Shown: positions 1 to 4,853 of the stretch, one piece after another
How positions within the stretch are numbered: position 1 is the first letter of the stretch
How the letters are laid out: each line of letters starts with the position of its first letter
DNA from: Actinomycetes bacterium
GTDB lineage: Bacteria > Actinomycetota > Acidimicrobiia > Acidimicrobiales > RAAP-2
Direction: 5' to 3'
Length of the DNA stretch: 5,306 nt
NCBI GenBank assembly: GCA_021805305.1
Contig: JAJZFO010000209.1
Span: 1 to 5,306, forward strand
Notes under the pieces: generated by a model
The model's input: only the letters and a program-made list of their open reading frames with translations
Databases searched by the model: none
What the model was told of the DNA's origin: nothing
Position numbers and translations under genes: made by a program

Positions 1-568
1 CCGCGACCCCCGCCACGACGCGCACGCGCGCGTCGGTGAGTCGCCCCCAGAGCAGCCCGAGGAACGCGGCGGGCACCGCGGCGTCGAGACCCCACGCCGC
101 GGGGTTGCCGAGCGACTGGGCCCCCAAGGCGCCCGCCAGCGTGAAGATGTTCCAGAAGATGAACACGCCCAACCCCGTGAGCCAGAATCCGTGGCGCACG
201 GCCGCGGGGCCGTGGGGTGTCTGCGCCAGTCCCACGTTCGTCGATTCGTCGATGGTGATCTGGGCCGCCACCAGGCGACGCCAACCCCTCACCTCGAGCA
301 GGGGGGCCATCTGGAGTGAATAGAGCGCGTTGCGCGTGCTCAGGAGCGACGCGGCGGCGATGGCGCTCACCCCGACCCCACCGGCGGCGACCACCCCCAC
401 CGCCGCGAACTGGCTGGCCCCGGTGAAGGCGAGGAGCGAGAAGAGGCTGGTCTGGAGCACGCTGAAGCCCGCCGCCACCCCGGCCGCCCCGAAAGCGACG
501 CCGTAGGCGCCCACCGTGAGCGCGACGCTCAAGGCGTCACGAAGAGTGCGGCGCGACACCCGGGGCAT
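1..568 (-). CDS. azlC: AzlC-family branched-chain amino acid permease, large subunit (3' end off window)
   Basis: Reading leftward from the ATG at 568, the frame stays open for 189 codons to the window edge. An in-frame TAG four codons upstream rules out a longer N-terminus. The protein is hydrophobic and follows the AzlC pattern. There is an N-terminal RDALSVALTVGAYGVAFG segment (residues 10-27), then FTGASQFAAVGVVAAGG (48-64), which matches the family's strongly conserved 'GASQFA' helix. STRNALYSLQMAPLL (77-91) is next, then a short ITIDEST segment (104-110) where the family usually has a 'TDE' motif, then a Trp-containing helix and LDAAVPAAFLGLLW (161-174). AzlC pairs with the small subunit AzlD to export branched-chain amino acids or analogues across the cytoplasmic membrane. 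Family members are about 230 residues, so roughly 40-50 residues are missing; an azlD partner, if present, would lie beyond the left edge. It is divergent from tatA and probably unrelated to the respiratory genes. The ribosome site is weak (AGGA about 7 nt upstream). Confidence 0.85.
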   Translation of the reverse strand, partial: MPRVSRRTLRDALSVALTVGAYGVAFGAAGVAAGFSVLQTSLFSLLAFTGASQFAAVGVVAAGGVGVSAIAAASLLSTRNALYSLQMAPLLEVRGWRRLVAAQITIDESTNVGLAQTPHGPAAVRHGFWLTGLGVFIFWNIFTLAGALGAQSLGNPAAWGLDAAVPAAFLGLLWGRLTDARVRVVAGVA

Positions 569-652
569 GGCCCCATCCTACGGTGGCCCCGCCGGTCCCC
601 AGAAATGACGTGAGCACTACTCTGGGAGCAAGACACGACAAAGGAGTGAACC

Positions 653-880
653 GTGTTGCTCGCCGGACTCGATGGGCCTGATGGCGTCATCGTCATCGTT
701 ATCTTGTTGGTGCTCGTCTTTGGTGGTTCCGCCATTCCCAAGTTGGCCCGTAATCTGGGTTCCGCCAAGACCGAGTTCGAAAAGGGGCTCAAGAGCGCCA
801 AGTCGACGGACGCGACCCCGCCACCCGGCGGTGACAACCCCACGGCCGGCACGCCCCCGGACCCGGACGCCTCGAGCTGA
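653..880 (+). CDS. tatA: Sec-independent (twin-arginine) translocase protein TatA/TatE
   Basis: This 75-residue protein forms the oligomeric pore component of the Tat pathway, which exports folded, often cofactor-loaded proteins across the cytoplasmic membrane. It has the full TatA plan: a short N-terminus, a single short transmembrane helix (about residues 11-22), the conserved Phe-Gly hinge (F23-G24), the amphipathic helix beginning IPKLARNLGSAKTEFEKGLK (28-47), and a disordered Pro/Thr/Asp-rich tail (51-75). TatB proteins are normally longer and TatC is a six-helix protein, so TatA/E is the better call. The GTG start at 653 is chosen because a strong AAAGGAG (640-646) lies 6 nt upstream and it places the membrane helix at the usual distance from the N-terminus. 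An acidic residue (D10) sits at the helix entrance, where other TatA proteins often carry a polar residue. The gene is divergent from azlC and lies 90 bp before coxB; co-transcription with the oxidase genes is possible but not shown. Confidence 0.9.
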   Translation: MLLAGLDGPDGVIVIVILLVLVFGGSAIPKLARNLGSAKTEFEKGLKSAKSTDATPPPGGDNPTAGTPPDPDASS

Positions 881-886
881 GTGCTC

Positions 887-926
887 GCCCGCCTCGCGGG
901 CCGCGTCCGTCGCCGCCGCGGGGCCC
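887..926 (+). other. GC-rich stem-loop region after tatA
   Basis: A perfect 6-bp stem GCCCGC/GCGGGC (887-892 with 896-901) closes a CTC loop 7 nt after the tatA stop. A competing fold pairs GGGCCGCG (898-905) with the downstream stretch 917-926 through a 2-nt bulge, and the two folds are mutually exclusive. No T-run follows either, so this is not a canonical intrinsic terminator. It could slow polymerase or stabilise the tatA 3' end, or it could be chance in GC-rich DNA. Confidence 0.35.
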
Positions 927-933
927 GGTGGAG

Positions 934-968
934 TTGTAGTGGTCATCTAAAAGTTGACTAAGGTTTAG
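934..968 (+). promoter_or_regulatory. Candidate coxB promoter in an AT-rich patch, with an inverted repeat
   Basis: This is the most AT-rich stretch of the tatA-coxB gap. TTGTAG (934-939) could be a -35 element and TAAGGT (959-964), which fits the TAnnnT pattern, a -10 element; the 19-bp spacing is long. Transcription would then begin about 971, the GTG of coxB itself, giving a leaderless mRNA. The same stretch holds an inverted repeat CTAAA-N12-TTTAG (947-951 and 964-968) and a TTGACT hexamer (954-959) with no good matching -10. The inverted repeat flanks and partly overlaps the putative -10, so it could be an operator. These elements were identified by eye only. Confidence 0.3.
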
Positions 969-970
969 CC

Positions 971-1831
971 GTGCCTACACCCGCCCTGCCCCCTCAGGGT
1001 GCACCGGATCGGTCGCGCCGTTGGCGTCGCGTACGCCGAGCCGCTGCGCTCCCCCTGGCTGCACTCGTCCTCTCTGGTTGCACCGTGCCGGGATTCGGCG
1101 CGAGCCCGGGCGTCACCGAGAATTCGAAGTCCGCGTTCCACCTGTGGCAGGGCTTCTCCATCGGGGCCGTGATCATCGGCACCCTGGTGGTGGTCTTGAT
1201 GGTCTACGCGATGGTGCGCTACCGGCGCCGGGGTGACCGCATCCCCGCGCAACACCAGTACCACCTGCCCCTCGAGGTGATTTACACGGTGGTACCGATC
1301 CTCATCGTCTTCGGTCTCTTCGCCGCGACGTTGGTGGTCGAGAACAAGGCGACCGCCAACCCCCAGACGCCGGTCGTCGTCAACGTCAACGCTTTCCAGT
1401 GGGGCTGGCAGTTCCTCTACCCGGGGACCCACGCCCTCGTGTACGGTCAGACCACCCAGGACCCGACGATGGAGATCCCCGTCAACACGAACGTGCACAT
1501 CAACCTGACGTCCACCGACGTCGTCCACGGTTTCTACGTGCACGCCTTCAACTTCTCGCGCTACGCCCTGCCGGGGGTGGTCAACCAGTTCACCATCCGT
1601 GCGCAGTCCACGGGGACCTTCTTCGGCCAGTGCACGCAACTCTGTGGCCTCTACCACTCCCTGATGTACTTCCAGGTGAAGGTGGTCTCGACGAGCGAGT
1701 ACGCCCAGTGGATCGCCTCCTTCAACAACCCGACGGACATCGCCGCCGCCGCCGCCGCGCTGAAGACCACCAACGCGGAGCTCGCCTCGGGTGTGGCGTC
1801 GAAGACCTCGTACACCAAATTCGGGAGATAA
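971..1831 (+). CDS. coxB: Cytochrome c oxidase subunit II (lipoprotein, CuA-binding)
   Basis: This 286-residue subunit II (ctaC in actinobacteria) accepts electrons from cytochrome c through a binuclear CuA centre on the outer membrane face. An Arg-rich N-region (14-23) and a hydrophobic stretch end in the lipobox LSGC, predicting cleavage and lipidation at C37. Two transmembrane helices follow (about 62-82 and 101-123). E102 in LEVIYTVVP is the Glu that stands at the entrance of the K proton pathway. The aromatic FQWGWQF patch (142-148) is the cytochrome c entry region. The CuA ligands are all present: H186 (DVVHGF), C221 and C225, H229 and M232. However, the CxExC loop reads C-T-Q-L-C, so the usual Glu is Q223. 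Family-conserved Asp and Arg in the preceding loop are Y198 and V203. The GTG start at 971 gives a complete signal peptide; the only ribosome site is a weak AAGG at 960-963. The stop lies 3 nt before ctaD. The C-terminus has an Ala run (258-263) coded by GCC repeats. Confidence 0.95.
   Translation: MPTPALPPQGAPDRSRRWRRVRRAAALPLAALVLSGCTVPGFGASPGVTENSKSAFHLWQGFSIGAVIIGTLVVVLMVYAMVRYRRRGDRIPAQHQYHLPLEVIYTVVPILIVFGLFAATLVVENKATANPQTPVVVNVNAFQWGWQFLYPGTHALVYGQTTQDPTMEIPVNTNVHINLTSTDVVHGFYVHAFNFSRYALPGVVNQFTIRAQSTGTFFGQCTQLCGLYHSLMYFQVKVVSTSEYAQWIASFNNPTDIAAAAAALKTTNAELASGVASKTSYTKFGR
1823..1828 (+). promoter_or_regulatory. Ribosome binding site of ctaD inside the coxB end
   Basis: GGGAGA lies in the last codons of coxB, with the GGGAG core 7 nt before the ctaD ATG. 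It fixes the ctaD start at 1835 and implies that ribosomes ending coxB occupy the ctaD initiation region, a common arrangement for translational coupling of complex subunits. Confidence 0.7.
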
Positions 1832-1834
1832 GTA

Positions 1835-3532
1835 ATGACTGACGTCCTCAATCCCCCCGTCCACGTCGCACCGCACGACGGCGCCCACGACGAGCACCAC
1901 GGCCCGACGGGGATCCTCAACTGGCTGACGTCCACCGACCACAAGGTCATCGGTCTCTCCTACACGGTCACGGCGGTCATCATGCTGGTCATCGGCGGCG
2001 CCTTCGCCGAGATCATCCGCGGGCAGCTGGCGACGCCGAACGGCACCCTGGTGTCCCTGGCCCAGTACAACGAGTTGTTCACGATGCACGGGTCGGTGAT
2101 GATCTACCTCTTCGCCGGACCCTTCGCGTTCGGGGCCCTCGCCAACATCATCGTCCCGATCCAGATCGGCGCACCCGACATGGCGTTCCCGCGCCTCAAC
2201 GCCCTGTCCTACTGGCTCTACCTCATGGGTTCGATCACCATGCTCTCGGGCTTCTTCACCGCGGGCGGCGCCGCCAACTTCGGGTGGGTCGGTTACGCCC
2301 CCCTGTCGAACAGCCTCAACACCCCCGGCGCCGGGGCCGACCTGTGGATCGGCGGACTCTTGTTGACGGGCTTCTCGGCCATCTTCACCGGGGTGAACCT
2401 GGTGGCCACGATCTTCTACCTGCGCGCACCCGGCATGACGATGTTTCGCATGCCGATCTTCACGTGGAACATGCTGGTCACCGCCATCCTCATCCTCCTG
2501 GCCTTCCCGGTGCTCACCGCGGGTCTCATCATGCTCTACGCCGACCGTCACTTCGGCACCCACATCTTCTCGGTGGCGGGCGGCGGCGTGCCGGTGCTCT
2601 GGCAGCACATCTTCTGGTTCTGGGGTCATCCCGAGGTCTACATCCTGGCCCTGCCGTTCTTCGGCATGGTCACCGAGATCATCGCCGTCTTCTCGCGCAA
2701 GCCGGTCTTCGGTTACAAGGGCATGGTGTTCGCCACCTTGACCATCGCCGCGCTCTCCCTGGGCGTGTGGGCGCACCACATGTTCACCACCGGGGTCGTC
2801 TTGTTGCCCTTCTTCTCCATCATGAGCCTGTTGATCGCCGTACCGACGGGAATCAAGATCTTTAACTGGATCGGCACCATGTGGCGAGGGGAAATATGGT
2901 TCTCGACCGCCATGTTGATGGCCATCGGGTTCCTCTTCACCTTCCTCATCGGCGGCCTGACGGGTATCTACCTCGCGAGTCCGCCGCTCGACTTCTTCAC
3001 CCACGACACCTACTTCGTGGTGGCGCACTTCCACTCGGTCGTGATGGCGCTCGTGCTCGCCGGCATGGCGGGCCTCTACTACTGGGGTCCCAAGATCACC
3101 GGGTACCTGCTCAACGAGCGCATCGGCAAGGCGCAGTTCTGGTTCCTGTTCGTCGGCACGCAGGTGTTCACCTTCCCCCAGTACATCCTGGGCCTGCAGG
3201 GGATGCCGCGTCGCATGGCCGTCTACCCCCACGACGTGCAGTGGAAATCCCTCAACGACCTCTCCACGCTGGGGGCGGTATTGATCGGGGTCTCGACGAT
3301 CCTGTTCGTGGTCAACGTGGCGGTGAGTTGGAAGAAGCACCCGGCGGGCGACAACCCCTGGGACGCCCACACCCTCGAGTGGTTCACCACGTCGCCGCCT
3401 CCCCACCACAACTTCTACCGCCTCCCCCAGATCCGCTCGGAGCGCCCGACGTGGGACCACAACCACCCCGAACACCGCGCCCTGCACCACGGCGAGCACG
3501 ACTACGCACACGAGAGTGAAGGGACGCACTGA
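1835..3532 (+). CDS. ctaD: Cytochrome c oxidase subunit I (aa3-type, A1 heme-copper oxidase)
   Basis: This 565-residue catalytic subunit reduces O2 to water at the heme a3-CuB centre and pumps protons across the cytoplasmic membrane. It has the length and 12-helix profile expected of the family. The active-site residues are intact: H85 (TMHGSVM) and H400 for heme a, H398 for heme a3, and H265, H314 and H315 for CuB. Y269 in WGHPEVY is the Tyr cross-linked to a CuB histidine. The D pathway is represented by D115 (GAPDMAFPR), N104 and E267; the E in HPEVY assigns type A1. The K pathway has T338 and K341 (PTGIK). R459-R460 bind heme propionates. H390-D391 supply the subunit I side of the Mg site. 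The segment after the CuB histidines (TTGVVLLPFFS) is of actinobacterial type. Unusual points are Ser after HFH (S401), PRRMAVYP where PRRYxDY is usual, and His-rich N- and C-terminal tails. It is tightly packed with coxB and overlaps ctaF by one base (TGATG). Confidence 0.97.
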   Translation: MTDVLNPPVHVAPHDGAHDEHHGPTGILNWLTSTDHKVIGLSYTVTAVIMLVIGGAFAEIIRGQLATPNGTLVSLAQYNELFTMHGSVMIYLFAGPFAFGALANIIVPIQIGAPDMAFPRLNALSYWLYLMGSITMLSGFFTAGGAANFGWVGYAPLSNSLNTPGAGADLWIGGLLLTGFSAIFTGVNLVATIFYLRAPGMTMFRMPIFTWNMLVTAILILLAFPVLTAGLIMLYADRHFGTHIFSVAGGGVPVLWQHIFWFWGHPEVYILALPFFGMVTEIIAVFSRKPVFGYKGMVFATLTIAALSLGVWAHHMFTTGVVLLPFFSIMSLLIAVPTGIKIFNWIGTMWRGEIWFSTAMLMAIGFLFTFLIGGLTGIYLASPPLDFFTHDTYFVVAHFHSVVMALVLAGMAGLYYWGPKITGYLLNERIGKAQFWFLFVGTQVFTFPQYILGLQGMPRRMAVYPHDVQWKSLNDLSTLGAVLIGVSTILFVVNVAVSWKKHPAGDNPWDAHTLEWFTTSPPPHHNFYRLPQIRSERPTWDHNHPEHRALHHGEHDYAHESEGTH

Positions 3533-3924
3533 TGCGGGTAGAAGCGAAGATCCTCCTCGGCCTGGGCCTCTTCTTCGGCCTGATGTGCGCGGTGTACTGG
3601 AACTGGAGTCTCGAGAACGCCGGTGGCGTGATGATGTTCGCGGCGATGCTGCTCGGCTTCTTGCCGGGTAGCTACTACTACTGGTGGAGTCGGCGCATGA
3701 AGCCGCGCCCCGAGGACAACCCTCAGGCGACCCAGACCCAGGGCGCCGGAGTCGTCGGCGCCTTTCCCGGTTCGTCCATCTTCCCCTTCGTCATGGGTAT
3801 GGGCGCCTTCTTCGTAGTGTTGGCGTTGGTCTTCGGTATCTGGCTGTTGGTGCCGGGCCTCGGACTCGTCGTGTGGGCCCTGCTCGGCGGTACCGCCGAA
3901 GGTCGACGCGGCGGCCAGCACTAA
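3532..3924 (+). CDS. ctaF: Cytochrome c oxidase subunit IV, actinobacterial CtaF type
   Basis: This 130-residue membrane protein starts MRVEAKILLGLGLFFG, the conserved opening of the actinobacterial subunit IV family. It has two N-terminal helices (about 6-24 and 32-52), then a cytoplasm-type basic loop SRRMKPRPEDNP (53-64) that is another family signature. A Gly-rich segment GAGVVGAFPGSS (71-82) leads to two further helices (about 83-102 and 104-118). It is an accessory, non-catalytic subunit packed against subunits I and III, and it has no cofactor motif. The ATG at 3532 is chosen because it overlaps the ctaD TGA and has GAAGGG (3518-3523) 8 nt upstream, consistent with coupled translation. 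The gene closes the oxidase cluster; no ctaE follows. Confidence 0.92.
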   Translation: MRVEAKILLGLGLFFGLMCAVYWNWSLENAGGVMMFAAMLLGFLPGSYYYWWSRRMKPRPEDNPQATQTQGAGVVGAFPGSSIFPFVMGMGAFFVVLALVFGIWLLVPGLGLVVWALLGGTAEGRRGGQH

Positions 3925-3933
3925 AACATTTTT

Positions 3934-3948
3934 GGCCCACGGTGGGCC
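3934..3948 (+). repeat. Perfect 15-bp palindrome between ctaF and sdhC
   Basis: GGCCCAC-G-GTGGGCC is a perfect 7+1+7 inverted repeat starting 10 nt after the ctaF stop. As RNA it would form a 6-bp stem with a CGG loop. The T-run (3929-3933) lies before it rather than after it, so it does not look like an intrinsic terminator in either direction. Its 3' arm covers the place where the -35 of the candidate sdh promoter would be (about 3940-3945), so an operator role is as plausible as a transcript-end role. Confidence 0.5.
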
Positions 3949-3962
3949 GCGCAGTACCTACT

Positions 3963-3968
3963 TAGAAT
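3963..3968 (+). promoter_or_regulatory. Candidate -10 box of the sdh operon
   Basis: TAGAAT matches the TATAAT consensus at five of six positions and lies in the gap before sdhC. No convincing -35 is present at 16-18 bp; that position falls in the 15-bp palindrome, which suggests an activator-dependent or repressor-controlled promoter if it is real. The predicted start is near 3975, giving a leader of about 52 nt. Confidence 0.45.
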
Positions 3969-3973
3969 GGGCC

Positions 3974-4007
3974 GGGTCCTCGTTTCGCGTGCGCGAGTCG
4001 AGGACCT
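3974..4007 (+). promoter_or_regulatory. Leader stem-loop upstream of sdhC
   Basis: GGTCCTCG (3975-3982) pairs perfectly with CGAGGACC (3999-4006), and a G-U pair can be added outside (3974 with 4007). Inside, TCGC (3985-3988) pairs with GCGA (3993-3996) around a GTGC loop. Only a T-T mismatch and a T-G wobble separate it from the outer stem. The result is a nearly continuous 13-pair hairpin. It ends 9 nt before the AAGGAG ribosome site (4016-4021). No T-run follows, so it is not an ordinary terminator. Its 5' base coincides with the predicted transcript start, as in 5'-end stabilising hairpins. Confidence 0.6.
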
Positions 4008-4026
4008 CACCGAGTAAGGAGACGAA

Positions 4027-4842
4027 GTGTCAACCACCGAAAGTTCCACCAAGGTCGTTCTAGGCGGGACGCGAGGTGGACCCGACGTGGCGACACTGCG
4101 TCAGGACCGATGGTGGGTCCAGCCGGTGATCACCGTCTCGGTGCTCACCGCCTTCGTCATCTACTCGACCTGGGCCGCCTTCCAGAACCGTTACTACTAC
4201 GTCGGCGCCAACGTGGGCCGCGACCTCATCAGCCCGTTCTACTCGCCCTGCATCGCCAGTGACTGCGTGCCCGGCGCCAAGGCCGGCTTCGCCTTCAACG
4301 GCTGGACCCTCTCGCCGGCCCTCCTGATCCTGATCTTCCCCCTGGGCTTTCGACTGACCTGCTACTACTACCGGCGCAGCTACTACCGCGCCTTCTGGTG
4401 GTCGCCGCCCGCCTGCGCGGTATCCGACGCGCACAGTTCCTACTCGGGCGAGACCCGCTTCCCGCTCATCATGCAGAACATCCACCGCTACTTCTTCTAC
4501 GCGGGGCTGGTCTTCAACTCGCTCCTGACCTACGACGCGATCCGCGCCTTCCGCCAGCCCGGTCTCGGTTACGGCGTCACCGTGGGCACCCTCGTGCTCC
4601 TCACCAACGCGGTGCTGCTGTGGGCCTACTCCCTCTCGTGTCACGCGTGTCGGCACCTGTGCGGCGGCGGCGTCAAGAGTTTCAAGGCGCACCCCATCCG
4701 GTACCGCTTCTGGAAGTTGCTCACCCCCCTCAACGCCAAGCACATGAACCTGGCGTGGGCCTCGCTCATCTTCGTCGCCCTCACCGACGTGTACGTGCGC
4801 CTGGTCGCCTCGGGCGCCCTCACTGACTACAAGCTGTTCTAA
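4027..4842 (+). CDS. sdhC: Succinate dehydrogenase membrane anchor, mycobacterial Sdh1-like (type F complex II)
   Basis: This 271-residue membrane protein lies directly before sdhA. It is much longer than the classical SdhC or SdhD anchors (about 115-130 residues). Length, position and motifs match the single anchor of mycobacterial Sdh1 (Rv0249c-type, about 273 residues). Five transmembrane helices are predicted by eye (about 32-54, 94-112, 152-175, 182-204, 240-262). Characteristic segments are FRLTCYYYRRSYYRAFWW (108-125), SPPACAVSD (126-134), GETRFPLIMQNIHRYFFY (141-158) and SCHACRHLCGGG (204-215). Cysteines are at 75, 80, 112, 130, 205, 208 and 212. The M. smegmatis Sdh1 structure has a Rieske-type [2Fe-2S] cluster, with His ligands, inside this subunit in place of heme b; the C205-C212 motif and H153, H206, H210 and H239 are candidate ligands here, but I cannot assign them. 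Its role is to anchor SdhAB and reduce quinone. The GTG start is supported by AAGGAG 5 nt upstream. The stop is 11 nt before sdhA. Confidence 0.85.
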   Translation: MSTTESSTKVVLGGTRGGPDVATLRQDRWWVQPVITVSVLTAFVIYSTWAAFQNRYYYVGANVGRDLISPFYSPCIASDCVPGAKAGFAFNGWTLSPALLILIFPLGFRLTCYYYRRSYYRAFWWSPPACAVSDAHSSYSGETRFPLIMQNIHRYFFYAGLVFNSLLTYDAIRAFRQPGLGYGVTVGTLVLLTNAVLLWAYSLSCHACRHLCGGGVKSFKAHPIRYRFWKLLTPLNAKHMNLAWASLIFVALTDVYVRLVASGALTDYKLF

Positions 4843-4853
4843 GAAGGATTGAC

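Noticed and set aside
36..323. Plus-strand open frame within the azlC region
   Set aside because: It is antisense to a clear AzlC-family coding frame, has a low-complexity composition, and no homology is recognised.
529..946. Overlapping minus-strand frames opposite tatA
   Set aside because: tatA has a strong ribosome site and a full family pattern; the opposite frames give composition-biased sequence and no domain.
944..970. Iron-box (DtxR/IdeR-like) operator before coxB
   Set aside because: Only a partial resemblance to TTAGG/CCTAA half-sites; the dyad CTAAA-N12-TTTAG does not fit the 19-bp consensus.
1744..1763. GCC trinucleotide repeat in coxB as a possible phase-variable tract
   Set aside because: The unit is three bases, so slippage would not shift the frame; it codes an Ala run in a flexible C-terminal tail and fits ordinary GC-rich codon use.
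965..3529. Very long open frame on the minus strand (about 850 codons) opposite coxB and ctaD
   Set aside because: Its translation is rich in Arg, His, Asp, Glu, Gly and Val with no recognisable domain, as expected for the antisense of high-GC membrane-protein genes. The plus-strand genes in the same DNA are unmistakable.
3925..3948. Rho-independent terminator after ctaF
   Set aside because: The hairpin is good but the T-run precedes it rather than follows it, and the reverse orientation would have an A-run instead of a T-run.
4060..4743. Minus-strand open frame of about 227 codons opposite sdhC
   Set aside because: It consists mainly of Gly, Val, Glu, Arg and Ala repeats typical of antisense GC-rich codons; sdhC on the plus strand explains the region.
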